Below, in pieces: positions 29,861-41,324 of a DNA stretch of 64,000 bases. The translations under genes were made by a program, and so were the position numbers. Numbering within the stretch: the stretch's first letter is position 1; every line of letters begins with the position of its first letter. The notes under the pieces were generated by a model, which did no database searches, had not been told where the DNA came from, and was given only the letters and a program-made list of their open reading frames with translations. Origin of the DNA: Tupaia tana (Eukaryota > Chordata > Mammalia > Scandentia > Tupaiidae). The stretch is from the NCBI GenBank assembly GCA_026018925.1, contig JAKSZU010000013.1, forward strand, positions 78,171,791 to 78,235,790. Reading direction: 5' to 3'.

Positions 29861-31765
29861 TCTTTCTGTGAAGAACATCTCTGGTAGTTTGATCAGAATT
29901 ATATTGAATTTGTAAATTAATTTGGGTAGAATCGACATTTGATTATATCAGTTCTTCCAGTCTTGGGAAATGGGACATCTTTCACTTTTGTGTATCATTT
30001 TCAATTTCTTAGTTTTGCATAGTTTTTCTTATGAAGGTCCTTCACTTATTTGGTTAGGTTTATTTTTAGCTATCTTATTTTTGTAATTTATTGTGTAGTT
30101 ATTTTAAATGGGGTTGCTTTCTTCAGTTCTGCCTTAGTCTTTTCATTGTTGGCTTATAAAAATGCTATAGATTTTTGTATGTTGATTTTGTATCTTACCA
30201 TTTTATTGTATTCATTTATCACTTCCAGGAATTTTTTTGTGTATGCTTTTGGATTTTGTGTTTATGTAATCATGTCATCTTCAAATTTAGATAATTTCAC
30301 TTTTTCTTTTCCTATTTGGATGCCTTTTATTTTTACTCTCTTGTCTGATTACATTGGCTAGGACTTCTAGTACTACTTTGAGAAGGAAGGGGGAAAGTGG
30401 GCAGCTTTGTCTTGTTCCAGTTTTTAGTGGAAATATTGCACATGATGTTAGCTATGGGTTGTCATGTATAGATTTTATTCTTTTGAGAAATGCCCCTTCT
30501 ATACCGATTTGCTCAGAGTCTTAATCATATAAGGATGTTGTATTTTATTAGATGCTTTTTCTGTATTAATTGATATGATCATAGTATTTTTATCTTTCCT
30601 TCTGTTAGTGTGATGTATTACATTTATTGTTTTGCATATGTTGAACCACCCTTGCATCCCTGGAATAAAGCCTACCAGATCATGGTATATACTTTTTTCT
30701 TTTTTTAATGTGTTATTGGATACAATTTGCTAGTATCTTGTTGAGAATTTTTGCTTCTGTATTCACCAGAGATACTGGTCTGACTTTTTTTTTTTTTTGC
30801 TTATGTTGTCTGTTTTGGGGATTAAGGTGATAGAGGCTTCATAGAATAAATTTGAGAGGGTTCCTTCCTTGTAGATCTTGAGAGATAGTTTGAGAAGAAT
30901 TGAGATTAGCTGTTCTTTAAATGTTTTGTAGAATTAAGAAGTGACAACATCAGGACCTAGGCTCTTCCTTGTTGGAAGGCTGCTTATTACTGATTCAATC
31001 ACATTGTTGTTATTGGACTATTCTGTTTCTTCCTGGTTAAGTCTTGGTAAATTATATGTGTTCATAAATTTGTCCATCTTATCTAATTTTTCTTGTTTGT
31101 TGGTGTATAGTTGCTCATGGTATTCTCTCATGATGTTTTATATTTCTGTTATGTCTGTTGTAATAGTGCCTATTTTATTGGTGACTTGATTTTTCTGGTT
31201 CTTTTCTCTCATCTTCTTAATGAGGCTAGCTAATGGTGTGTCAATTTTGTTTATCTTCTAAAGAACCATGTTTGGTTTCATTTATTTTCTGTATAACTGT
31301 TTTATTCTCTATTTTATTTCTGCCCTAATCTTTATTATTTCTTTTCTCCTGATAGTTTTGATTTTTGTGTTGTTGTTTTTCCAGTTCCCCAAATATGTTG
31401 TTAGGTTGTTATTTGCCACCTTTCTATTTTTTTTTCTCATCAGGACTAATTGCTATGAACTTCCATCTTATGACTGTTTTTGCTGTCGTAAGAAAACTCA
31501 TGTGCTCAGTAGCATTGGTTTCAGTGAATCTTTTGATTTCAGTCTAATTTCTTCAGTGGTTATGAAGTGATTCAGAAGTGAGGTGTTTAGTTTCCAGGTG
31601 TTTGTGTATCTTTGAGGTTTCTTTCTGCAAATAATTTTAACATTTAATTCCATTGCAGTCAGAAAAGATGCTGGATACAGTTTCTGTACATTTGAATTTG
31701 TCAAGGCTTTTTGTACCCCATTATATGGGTCAATCTTCAAAAATGTTCCTTTTACAACATTTCTT

Positions 31766-31772
<7 letters not shown>

Positions 31773-31802
<30 letters not shown>

Positions 31803-32050
31803 GTTTTTGCCTTAGGGTGCATGTGCTCACCTGAGAAAGGGAGAGACAGAGACACTGAGAGGGAACATGAGAAATCACCCTCCAAGGGTAATGGCTACGT
31901 CACAGTCCCTTCTCTTCCATTCTTCTTCCAGGATCTCAGCACTACACACATGCACCCAGCGTGAGTTTCAAGCCACTGGGTCAAGGACCTGAACCGTGGT
32001 CAGCCGTGTGGGAGTCCAGTGACATAACTACTATGCCATCTGCTGGCTCT
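31773..32050 (-). mobile_element. Antisense type L SINE
   Basis: Poly-T, AAGAGTTTTTGCCTTAGGG, CACCCTCCAAGGGTAATGG and a head ending GCCATCTGCTGGCTC. The flanks share ACATTTCTT. Confidence 0.85.
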
Positions 32051-32069
32051 TTAAGACATTTCTTTAACA

Positions 32070-32346
32070 GATTTTTTATTTTTATTTTTACTTTATTTTT
32101 TATTTTTTTATTTTTTTAGGATTTTGCCGCAGGATGCATACTCTTGCTGGAGAGAGAAAGAAGGAAAGTGAGAAATCACTCCCAAGGGGGGATAGCCACC
32201 CACAAACCCTTCTTCATTCTCTCAGGACTTTGGACATGCACATACATGTGCCCTGCATGATTTTCAAGCTGTTGGGTCTAGGACTTGAACCATGGTTAGC
32301 CATATGAGAGTCTAACACCTTAACCACCACACCACCTGCTGGTTCC
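32070..32346 (-). mobile_element. Antisense type L/C SINE
   Basis: AGGATTTTGCCGCAGGATGC, CACTCCCAAGGGGGGATAGCC, TTTTCAAGCTGTTGGGTC and a head ending CCACCTGCTGGTTCC. TTTAACAGATT and TATAACAGACT flank it. Confidence 0.8.
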
Positions 32347-32879
32347 TTTATAACAGACTATTTTTTTTACAGGTTTTTTTTCTGTTTTGAAGTAAAATTT
32401 GCATACAAAAATCTGCACAAAATGTAAGTGTACATACATCGAGTTTTGGCAAGTGCATACAACCGTATAAACTAAACTATTGAGATATAAACATTACTTG
32501 CATACCAGGAAGTCCATTATTCCACTTAATTACCCCAGTGAGGGTAATTAATATAAGTGGAATTATGCAATATAATCTTTTTTGCATAGATTTTTTTCAA
32601 ACTCAACTTGTTTTTGCAACCCATCCATCTTGTTGCTTTGATAGTTCATTCCTTTTTTCATTGTTTAGTAGCATTCTGTTTACATCTGTTTATAGGAATA
32701 TATCACAGTTTGCTTATCGTATTGATGCACACTGGGGTTGTTTATAGTTTGAGTATTCTGAATAAGCTGCCATGAACATTTTTGCATAGGTCTTTCGGTG
32801 GACGTATGTTTTAATTTCATTTGGTCAAATACTTAGATTTATTGCTCATATATGTAGTTTTATAAAACAACTGCTAGAG

Positions 32880-33137
32880 GGGCTGGAAAGTGGCATAGTG
32901 CTTTAGGCGCTGGACTCCTAGGTGACAACCTGTAGTTCAAATCCTGGACCCGGTGGCTTGAAATTCTCACTGGGTGTTACGGGCATGCCCAAGATCCTGA
33001 GAGGAGAGTGGAAGAGAAGGGATTGTGGCATGGTCTTTGCCCCTGGGGTGATTTCTTGCTTTCTGTTTCTCTGTCTTTCTCTGTCCCACCAGCAAGTGCA
33101 TGCACTTTATAGAAAAAAACTCAAGAAAATAAAACAA
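32880..33137 (+). mobile_element. Sense type L SINE, first of a tandem pair
   Basis: GGGGCTGGAAAGTGGCATAG, TAGTTCAAATCCTGGACC, CCCCTGGGGTGATTTC; the tail AAGAAAATAAAACAAA runs into the next SINE. AACAACTGCTAGA and AACAAACTGCTAAA bracket the pair. Confidence 0.8.
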
Positions 33138-33402
33138 AGGACCAGCAGATTGAGTAGTGGTTATGTCACTAGACTCCCACATGGCCAACCATGGTTTGAA
33201 TCCTGGACCCGGTAGCTCAGAACTCATGCCAGCGCATGTGTATGCATGTTCAAAATCCCAAGAGGACAATGGAGAAGAAGGGATTGCAGCGTGGCCATCT
33301 TCCCTGGGGGGATGATTTCTTGCTTTCTGTCTTTCTATCTTTCTCTGTCTCTTGGGCAAGCACATGTGCTCTATAGAAAATATCTCTAAAAAACAAAATG
33401 AA
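33138..33402 (+). mobile_element. Sense type L SINE, second of a tandem pair
   Basis: GGACCAGCAGATTGAGTAGTGG, GGTTTGAATCCTGGACC, CCCTGGGGGGATGATTTC and TCTATAGAAAATATCTC tail. It sits directly in the A-rich tail of the first copy. Confidence 0.85.
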
Positions 33403-33734
33403 CAAACTGCTAAATCTTTTTCTAAAGTGGTAATACCATTTTATGCTCTGTAACAGTGTATGAGAATTCCATTTGCATTCTTATAAAGAGTTAGTGTGTT
33501 TAACATTTTAATTTTATCCATTTCTAATGGGTAATTTGTATTTTTTTATGGCTTTAATTTCCATTTCCCTAAAGATTAATGATGTAGAGCACTTTCTTGT
33601 GTGCTTATTGGCCATTTGTATATATTCCTTTGTGAAGTGTCTGCTCAGATTTTCCCATATTTTATTGGATTTTTTTATTGTTAAGTTGTAGGAGTTCATT
33701 ATACATCTTGAATATTAATCCTTTGTCTTACATA

Positions 33735-33893
33735 TTTTTTAAAAAATATTTAATTCACTATCATTTTAATTTGATCAGACAGAGAGCGAGAGTGTGAGAG
33801 AGAGAGAGAAGGAGGAAAAGAGAAAGCAAGCCACTGGGTCCAGGATTCTTGTGGAGTCCAGTGCCTCAACCACCATGCCACCTGCCAGCCCCG
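33735..33893 (-). mobile_element. Antisense type S SINE, head partly deleted
   Basis: TTTAATTTGATCAGACAGAG, AAAGCAAGCCACTGGGTCCAGGA then a jump to TTGTGGAGTCCAGTGCC: the B-box part is lost. Head ends CCACCTGCCAGCCCC. Confidence 0.8.
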
Positions 33894-33938
33894 CCTTAAA
33901 TATTTTGTACATACTATCTTTCAGTTCTGTGGCTTAAC

Positions 33939-34136
33939 TTTTTTTTTTTTTTTTTTTTTTTTTTGCTATAGGTTGTATGTGCTCACTGGAGAGAGACAAG
34001 AGAGTGGAAAAATGAGATATCATCTCCCGGAGAAATGGCCATGCCACATGCTGTTTTTCTCCATCCTCTCAGGATTTGGGGCATGCACACACATGCACCA
34101 GGCATTTTTCAAGCTGCTGGGTCCAGGACTCAAACT
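33939..34136 (-). mobile_element. Antisense type L SINE, 5'-truncated
   Basis: Poly-T, TTGCTATAGGTTGTATGTGC to GGGTCCAGGACTCAAACTG; the head is missing and the next L1 begins at once. Confidence 0.8.
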
Positions 34137-34801
34137 GTTTATCCTTACTAAAAACCAGCTTTTTGTTCTGTTAATTTTTTTCCTTATAGTTTTTTTTTAT
34201 TTTTTATTTCATTTGTTTCAGCTCCAATCTTTATGGTTTCTTTTCTTCTTCTATTTATTTTTGTTGTTATTGTTATTGCTGCTTTTCTAGTTCCTTTAAG
34301 ATGCAGTGTTATTTATTTGCTATCTTTCTGTATTTTTCTTGAGAGCATCAGTGGTTATGAACTTCCCTCTTATGACTGCTTTTGCTGTGTCCCAAAGGTT
34401 ATGGAGAGTGGTGTGTTTATTGTCATTAGTTCAATGAATCTTTTGATTTCAGTCTTAATTTCTTTAGTAGTTTGAAAGTCATTCGAGAGTAGGTTGTTTA
34501 GTTTCTGTGTTTTCAAAGACTTTCTGTGGTTGATTGCAAATTTAATTTCATTGCGATCAGAGAACATGCTGAGTAGAGTTTAAATTTATAAATTTGTTTT
34601 GTGGATTTTATGTGGTCACTCTTTGAAAATGTTTCATGTAGAGATGAGAAAAAAGTGTAATTTGTAGTTGCTAGGAGGAATGATCCATGTGTTTGTCAGG
34701 TCCATTTGGTTTATGGTATCAATTAGTTTCTGTGTGTCTTTGTTTATTTTTTGTCTAGATGACCTGTCCAGTAGTGACGGGTGTTGAAATCCCGAACAGT
34801 T

Positions 34802-35068
34802 GGGATCAGCAGTTGGCGTAATGGCCGTGTCACTGGACTCCCATGTAGTTGACTGTGGTTCAAGTCCTGGACTGGGTTGCTTAAACTCACGCCGGGCACA
34901 TGTGCGTACATGCCCAAGATCCCGAGAGGAGAATGGAGGAGAAGGGATTGTGGCATGGCCATCCTCCCTGGGAGGGGTGAATTCTCGCATTCTGTCTCTC
35001 TGTCTCTCTCTTTATGGCGAATGCATGCGCCCTATAGCAAAAACTTCTCCAAAAAAAAAAAAAGAAAT
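34802..35068 (+). mobile_element. Sense type L SINE in the L1
   Basis: GGGATCAGCAGTTGGCGTAATGG, GGTTCAAGTCCTGGAC, CCTCCCTGGGAGGGGTGAATTC and CCTATAGCAAAAACTTCTCC. TSD TGAAATCCCGAACAGTT versus TGAAATCCCCAACAGTT (34785-34801, 35069-35085). Confidence 0.95.
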
Positions 35069-35369
35069 GAAATCCCCAACAGTTAGTGTGTTGTAGTCTG
35101 TATCTCTGTTTAGATCTGGCAGTCTTTCTTTTACATATTTGGGTGTCCTGGCATTGGATGCATAAATGTTCATGATTATTATATATTCTTGATGAATTAA
35201 TGCTTTTGGGACTACATAATATCACTCTTTTTTACAACCTTTTCATCCTAAAGACTATTTTTTTGTGATATCAATATTGTGACTCGTCTTTTTTTTTTAA
35301 ATTTGTTTGCATAAAACGACTTTTTCCAACCCTTCACTTTCAGTCTATATATCTTTGTCAATGAGGTAT

Positions 35370-35644
35370 TTATTTATTTATTTATTTTGGAGAGGTTTTT
35401 GCTATAGGGCACGTGTGCTCGCCAGAAAGAGAGAGACAGAGAGACAGAAAGTGAGAAATTACCCCCTTGGGGGGGGGGTGCGGATAGCCACGCTGCAATC
35501 TCTTCTTTTCCATTCTCCTTTCAGGCTCTTGGGCATGCACGTACTCGCTCCCGGTGTGAGTTTAAGCCACTGGGTCTGGAATTCGAACCGCAGTTGTCTA
35601 CATGGGAGTCCAGCGACATAGCCATCACTTTAATTGCTGGTCCC
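35370..35644 (-). mobile_element. Antisense type L SINE in the L1
   Basis: (TTTA)n tail, GGAGAGGTTTTTGCTATAGGG, a G-rich palindrome variant CCCCCTTGGGGGGGGGGTGCGG and a head ending TTAATTGCTGGTCCC. TGAGGTAT on both sides. Confidence 0.9.
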
Positions 35645-35888
35645 TGAGGTATGTTTTCTTGTAAGCAACATATAGAAGACTCCAGTTTTTTCATTTATTG
35701 AGCCAGTCTGTGTCTTTTAGTTGGGGAATTTAATCCATTAAGTTATTATTGATATGTGTGGACTGTAATTTTAGAATACTGTCTTTGTCTTTCATTTTTA
35801 CCAGTTTGGCTATGATATGCCTTGGAGAGGATCTTCTTATATTAAATCTATTTGATGTTCTTTTTATCTCCTGGATTTGGGTTTCCTT

Positions 35889-36151
35889 TTTTTCTTTTAG
35901 AGAGATTTTTACTATCAGGCACATGTACTCACTGGAGAGATAGAGAAGGGACAGAGAGACAAAAAGTGAGAAATCACCCTCCAGGGGGATGGCCATGCCA
36001 CAGTCCCTTCTCCTCCATTCACCTTTTGGGATTTTGAGTGCATATGCAAATGTGCCCGGTGTGGGTTTTAAGCTGCTGGGTCTGAGACTCGAACCACGGT
36101 TGACTACATGTGAGTCCAGCAATGTAACCATTATGTCATCTACAGGTCCCC
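35889..36151 (-). mobile_element. Antisense type L SINE in the L1
   Basis: TTAGAGAGATTTTTACTATCAGGC, CCTCCAGGGGGATGG and a head ending GTCATCTACAGGTCCCC. GGGTTTC is shared by the flanks. Confidence 0.85.
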
Positions 36152-37253
36152 AGGGTTTCAGTTTCTTTATGTCTTTGTACGTTTGAAAAGTTTTCAACTA
36201 AAATATCATGAAAGATTTCCTAAGCCTCTCTTCACCTTCTGAAATACCCGTTATATGAATGTTCAGTCATTTAATGGCATCTAGGATTTCCCATATGTTG
36301 TCCTCATTTTTAGTGGTTATTTTTACATTCTTGTCAGTTGCTTGGACTAAGTTGGAAGTTTTGTCTTTTAGGTCAGAGATTCTTTTGCGTGGTCTGATCT
36401 GCTGTTAATACTTTGAAGGGAGATTTTGATTTCCTGCATTGTATTCTTTAACTCCAGAAGTTCTGTTTGACTCTTTTTCAGGATGTCTATTTCTTTATGG
36501 AGTTTCTTCTTCAAGTCATGGAAAGATTTTCTCATCTCCTGGGATTGGTGGCCTGTTTTTTCTCATATTTCATTGAGTTTAGTTACGATAAATATTCTGA
36601 TTTTTTTTTTGATATTTTTGTGGTTTCTTGAGTTTTATCCATTGTTGGTGTGGAGTTATTGTGAACCTTTTGGGGGAGTAAGTATTTCCTGCTTTTCATG
36701 AGGTTCTGCTGTGATTTTTATACATCTGATGCATTCACTTCTTGCTACTTCTTTGAAGTAGATCTTTGTAGCTGTGTGCATGGATTTCTTTTGATGTGAA
36801 TTAGTTCTGTGCCAGTATCCTTCTTCAACTGTGCGTGGCAGTGACATGTCCACAGTGGGAGTTATAAGCTCAGATTTACACAGAGGAATTTCTGTGCTTT
36901 TTTGCTGAGATGAACCTGGAAAGAGAATTCATGCAGCATCTCACCATGTTCAGATGTTTTGGCTTCTATGTAGCCTAAACTTTCTGTTCTTTATATGGCT
37001 GAGGGCTGAACCCTAGAAAGGCTCCTGGGAGGTCAAGTGCTCTCTGTCAGCAGAGGTAACCCCAAATATCAGGACTGAGATGAGGTGGGAGAAGCTAAAT
37101 CTTCTGCTCTGGTTGCCATAAAGTCTGTCGGGATGAAGTTCTTTCATGGTAGTTGTTTAAAGGAGAATCATCCTGGATAATATGCCCAAAGGTGTCTTAA
37201 TTTCCTTAGAGACCATCTTAGCAATCAACCTTGTTTCACTTAATACTATCTTT

Positions 37254-37513
37254 TTTTTTTCTTTTGGAGAGGTTTTCGCTATAGGGCACGTGCGCTCACC
37301 AGACAGAGAGAGACATAGAGACAGAAAGCGAGAAATCACCCCCAGGGGGGATGGTCACGCCACAATCCCTTCTCCTCCACTCTCCTCTCGGGATCTTGGG
37401 CATGCACGCACACGCGCCCGGTGTGAGTTTTAAGCCACTGGGTCCGGGACGCGAACCGTGGTTGACTACGTGGGAGTCCAGCGACATAGCCATTACGCTA
37501 ACTGCTGGTTCCC
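37254..37513 (-). mobile_element. Antisense type L SINE (young, GGAACC subfamily)
   Basis: GGAGAGGTTTTCGCTATAGGG, CCCCCAGGGGGGATGG, inverted B box GGACGCGAACCGTGG. TSD CTTAATACTATCTTT (37239-37253) versus CTTAATGCTACCTTT (37514-37528). Confidence 0.95.
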
Positions 37514-37528
37514 CTTAATGCTACCTTT

Positions 37529-37895
37529 CAGGCACAAACTTAGAACCCTGATTCCTTCCACTTCCTTCTTGGTGACTAACCTCTCCTATAAGATAAAACT
37601 TAAAGCCACTCAAGGTTTAGTTAGGTTTAGTTTTCTTAATAACTTCGTTTTCACAAACTTCTCTCTGAGGACAGGAATCCACTTAGGATTCTTTGCAGAA
37701 AAAGGAAGTGATCTGTAGGGTGACTTTCAGTTCTTAATTATATCAAAATGCGGTTGACAATTTACTGTACAAGAGAAATTAAAACATTTAAACTCTTGAC
37801 AGGGCACTCCCCTCAAAGGACACCTCTCTGCATAAGCCTAAAATAGGTAAATTTAATTCAGGCAAGGATGAGAGGAAATTGTCAAAACAAGTACT
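37529..37895 (+). other. Unclassified sequence
   Basis: No repeat or gene recognised; may belong to an old repeat that includes 38-39.4 kb. Confidence 0.35.
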
Positions 37896-38025
37896 TTTTA
37901 AAAAAAATTTAAAAAATTTTTTAACACACATGCACCTAGTGTGGTTTTTAAGCCAGTGGGACTTGAACTATGTAGTTGGCCATGTGGGATCCAGCCTTTA
38001 ACCTCCATTCCACTTGGCTAGTTCC
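37896..38025 (-). mobile_element. Antisense SINE fragment
   Basis: A/T-rich start, CACACATGCACCTAGTGTGG, TTTTTAAGCCAGTGGGACTTG and a head ending TTGGCTAGTTCC; body and tail unit absent. Confidence 0.65.
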
Positions 38026-38039
38026 AAAAGAGTTTTTGT

Positions 38040-38112
38040 TGAAAAGACCATCTTTACTCCATTGGACTGCCTATGCTCCTTTGTCAAAGATCAGTTAGTT
38101 GTGTTTTATCTC
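38040..38112 (-). repeat. Short antisense L1 fragment
   Basis: GACTGCCTATGCTCCTTTGTCAAAGATCAGTTAGTTG matches the antisense ORF2 phrase found in most L1s. Confidence 0.6.
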
Positions 38113-39462
38113 TACCCTCTGTTGGTTCAGGTACCTCAGTTTCTGATCCTCTTCTCAGTGCAGTAGGAAGAACATGTATCAGCTAGGGACACAGGTGTTC
38201 TGGTGATAGTTTTGGTTAAAGCATTACATGAAAGGATGTCAAATTCAGTTCTTTTACAACAATTACAAAATTTAAAAATTGTGTTAATGTAAGTTCCATC
38301 TGATTTCCTAATTATCCTAATGATGGCAATTTCCACATGTCTTCACAAACCAATTAAACTCTAGAAAAGCAAAGCAAGTCAGTAATATATTGGCATTCTT
38401 TTGAAAGCCCTCATCTCTTCGTGGAGTGGCACTGAAGTTACAGATTTATATTCTTTCTTGAGGAGTGCTGGTGGAACCATGGGCAGACTGAGTTTAAAAA
38501 TGTTCAGGCTGTGCATATGTACATTGCCTCATTTCTTTGCCACAAATACAACTTCTCCTATCCTGGAGCCCATTCCAGTGCTGTGTGTGCTTAGATGGGA
38601 TTGGCAGAAAGATATTGGAATCTTACTCATGAGTGGTAGGAAAAATAAGCAAACTGGGATTGAGTATAAGCAGGGAGGTTAATATCAATGAGGAAGATAC
38701 TTCTGGAGGAGAGTGCAAAGAGTATTAGTGGACTGGGGCATGATACACTTTTATCAGTTGGATAGACCAATTATAGAAGCTAAAGTACCTGAGTGTATAA
38801 TGGCTTGGATACTTTCAAATTTGTATTGACTCATATGAGCAATCTAAAACAGTTCCAGTTGGTGGATAACTATGCTCTACACAGGAACTCAGGGATCTAG
38901 GCTGACAGACTTTGCCAGCATTTATACATGGCTATTTAAGATTGCCCCAGACATCCACACTTAGCCATTGGAAAAGAACTATGTAGGAGGTTTTTGTAGG
39001 CCAAACATGGAATACCATTCCTCACTTTTCTTTGGAGGAATTGAATCATATGGCCCCATCTGACTACAAGGAAGACTGGGCTCTGGGCCCAAGAAGAGGA
39101 AATGAATTTGGTAAGGACTAGCAGTCTCTAATATAGCATCTATATGTGATATTTGGATTAGGGCAGTAGGAATTATTAGCCAAGATTTTCCTGGAATTCA
39201 TACAGGAAGAAACATTCTGTTTTGTCGAGCTGTTTTGCCCCATTTAGAGTAAAACCTAGCCAAGTGAAGGTGTGTTGGTATTGGTGGAGTATTATGGATG
39301 TTAGCTATGTCCAGGTCCTAGGGAAAAGGGGTCCTAAGAATCAAGAAGGATGAGATTCCTGGACATAAGCACTAGACTAAGATTTAAGTCCTAGTGGTAA
39401 CATTGAAGGCCAATAATATGAACAGAGATGGAAAGAAGGCTTACCTGGAATGACTTACTTTG
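38113..39462 (+). other. Unclassified, SINE-free 1.35 kb
   Basis: No reading frame with support. Phrases such as GGAATACCATTCCTCAC and GAAGAGGAAATGAATTTGGT suggest an ancient transposon or LTR internal remnant, but I cannot name it. Confidence 0.35.
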
Positions 39463-39480
39463 ACATCAAGACTTAATTCT

Positions 39481-39750
39481 TTTTGTTTTGTTTTGTTTGG
39501 AGGGGTTTTTGCTACAAGGTGCGTGTGCTTGCCAGAAAGACAGAGGGAGACAGAGAGACAGAAAGTGAGAAATCATCTCCCAGGGGGGATGGCCATACTG
39601 CAATCCCTTCTCTTCCATTCTCCTCTCGGGATCTTGGGCATGCACACACATGTGCCCAGTATGAGTTTAAGTCACCAGGTCTGGGACTTGAACCGCAGTC
39701 AACTACATGGGGGTCCAGTGACATAGCCATTACTCCAACTGCTGGTCCGA
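39481..39750 (-). mobile_element. Antisense type L SINE with an 18-bp exact TSD
   Basis: GGAGGGGTTTTTGCTACAAGG, CTCCCAGGGGGGATGG, head ending CCAACTGCTGGTCC. ACATCAAGACTTAATTCT at 39463-39480 and 39751-39768. Confidence 0.95.
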
Positions 39751-39768
39751 ACATCAAGACTTAATTCT

Positions 39769-40610
39769 AAGTCCCCCCTGCTACTGAGTCTAGTACTGTT
39801 TGGTCCAGGGATAGTTTGGTTCTGGGATAATTTGGGGATGGTGCTCTTGCTGAAAATTTCTTTACCACTGTCTTCCAGAAGGGTACCTAACTCATGCCCT
39901 TTAAAGAACTTCCTCTCAGATGTGGGAAGGACAGAAGGTCCTGGGTACTTGTGGCGTCCTTAAGCAGCCTAAGTCACACTTCTCAGCTTTTAGGAATTTA
40001 TATTAAAATGATTCTGTGATATAGGTCACAAATTTCTGATGTCCTGTGATCTCATAGGACACATTCTATCTCATAGTTTAGGCATGAAATTTATGGGCTA
40101 AATAACTACCAATAGACTCACTATAGAGAGCTGGAACAGGAATTGCTTTCTTTGTTTGCTTTCCTCCTTGGAGGTGGCCAGAAAATCCTAACAATTGTTT
40201 AGGGCTTTCTGAAAATTGTCTTTGAAGGATGATACTGCATGTACTGTCTAGAGATGTGGTAGGAACAGATGTTGTGAGAGGCTCTTACACTCTAATATGC
40301 TGAGAATGCCCATGTATCCCCCAGGCATTATCACAGAAAATCCTCACACACATTCGTAGCACTACAGGGCGTTGCCTTCCACTTGACCCTTCCATTCCCT
40401 CGATTGTTCAATGCACAAGGGTTATTAAGAAGCTGAAAGATGATGATTATACTCTGTTGTGGTTGCCAGCTATGTACTGGCAGATTTTTGAAAACAGATT
40501 TGGGAAATGAATGTAGGTTAATGGTATAATAGGATGTGGAAGATTTGTGTCTTGGAATAAGCTAGCCTATTTTACAGAGCAAAATGTGGGGATGATAAAG
40601 GACGCAATAT
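39769..40610 (+). other. Unclassified intergenic sequence
   Basis: No gene, repeat or RNA recognised. Confidence 0.35.
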
Positions 40611-40840
40611 ATTGTAGTACTTGAACATAGACCCTGTGGTAAATACATCACTTACTGGCAACTTGACCTTGGGCTAATTTTAACCACTCAGTGCCTCAGT
40701 TTCTTCATTTGAGAAATGTGAATTATATTAGCACTCACTTCGATAGGGTTATTGCATAGAACTAAAAGGGACAATGTATATAAAGTGATTAGTACAGTAC
40801 CTGGCATATAGTAGGCCCTCAAAAACATGTGAAAAAAGTA
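40611..40840 (+). repeat. MIR, sense
   Basis: CAACTTGACCTTGGGCTAATT, ACTCAGTGCCTCAGTTTCTTC, ATAGGGTTATTGCATAGA and GTACAGTACCTGGCATATAGTAGG: core and 3' end of MIR. Confidence 0.85.
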
Positions 40841-41077
40841 TTATAGGCTAAAAATATAGGTTATGGAATTAAACTAATTTTTAAGTTTAAAAAATGGGGA
40901 ATTAATTAGTAACCAAATTCAAACATTTGTTCCTAGTATTTAGAACTGAATCCTTAGAACTCTTTTGGTAAAAGAGAACATGTTTGATCATCTCCACATG
41001 TATCAGCCTTTTGAAATACCCATTCCTGAGAAAAATAATAGATCAAGTGGGATATAAAGACCTAAACAGAGGTCTAG

Positions 41078-41262
41078 AGCAGAGGCTGTCAAGATGGGGG
41101 CTGCAGGTCAGTCCACCAGCATTACAGGGAACTAATTAGAAATGCAAATTCCTAGGCTGGGTACACCAGAGCTACTAAATCAGAAACTTTGGGGATGGGA
41201 CCCAGAAATATGTGCTCTAACAAGCCCTCTAGGTGGTTCTTAAGCTCAGTTTTGCCATCAGA
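41078..41262 (+). repeat. MER5-like hAT DNA transposon remnant
   Basis: ACCAGCATTACAGGGAACTAATTAGAAATGCAAATTCCTAGGC, CTACTAAATCAGAAACTTTGGGG and CCTCTAGGTGGTTCTTAAGC follow MER5A order. Confidence 0.75.
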
Positions 41263-41324
41263 GAAAATTGCTAATAAACACAGCCTAGAGTCATTGCAGA
41301 CAATTTATAGAAGTGTATGAGCCC

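Larger units (their letters stand above)
27958..31772 (-). repeat. Antisense L1 remnant (ORF2 and 3' UTR)
   Basis: Pieces at 27958-28106 and 28386-31772 run from 3' end to ORF2. Landmarks include GAGTAATGTTCCATAGTATA (minus strand reads MEHYSVIKNNETL, the ORF2 C-terminal region), GCAATTGTGAAAAATGCTGC and TACCATACTGTTTTGATGA. On the minus strand near 31.6 kb it reads [19 protein letters not shown], an ORF2 segment. Many stops and frameshifts; it is dead. A 102-bp piece at 29759-29860 is inverted relative to the rest. Confidence 0.85.
32360..33938 (-). repeat. Antisense older L1 remnant
   Basis: AAGTAAAATTTGCATACAAAAATCTGC, TAAGTGGAATTATGCAATATAA, AATAAGCTGCCATGAACATTT and GTAGGAGTTCATTATACATCTTG are antisense L1M landmarks running from 3' UTR upward. 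Split by SINEs at 32880-33402 and 33735-33893. Confidence 0.75.
34137..37253 (-). repeat. Antisense L1 remnant (5' portion of ORF2 to ORF1/5' region)
   Basis: Pieces at 34137-34801, 35069-35369, 35645-35888 and 36152-37253. The part at 34330-34590 is homologous to 31440-31700, so this is a second L1 covering the upstream half. Landmarks: TATGAACTTCCCTCTTATGACTG, CTGTGTCTTTTAGTTGGGG, TATGATATGCCTTGGAGAGG, and AACTCCAGAAGTTCTGTTTGACTC. The last two look like L1M/HAL1 upstream parts. No long ORF. Confidence 0.75.

Noticed and set aside
29701-31760. Functional L1 element
   Set aside because: Stops and frameshifts throughout; the longest ORF2-related frame is under 130 codons, and the 5' half is absent from this copy.
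31268-31878. Hydrophobic 100-aa + frame and 126-aa - frame
   Set aside because: Both lie in the dead antisense L1; the minus frame is a broken ORF2 segment followed by SINE sequence.
37529-39462. Possible endogenous retrovirus between the SINEs
   Set aside because: No LTR pair, primer-binding site or gag/pol reading frame could be seen; left as unclassified old sequence.
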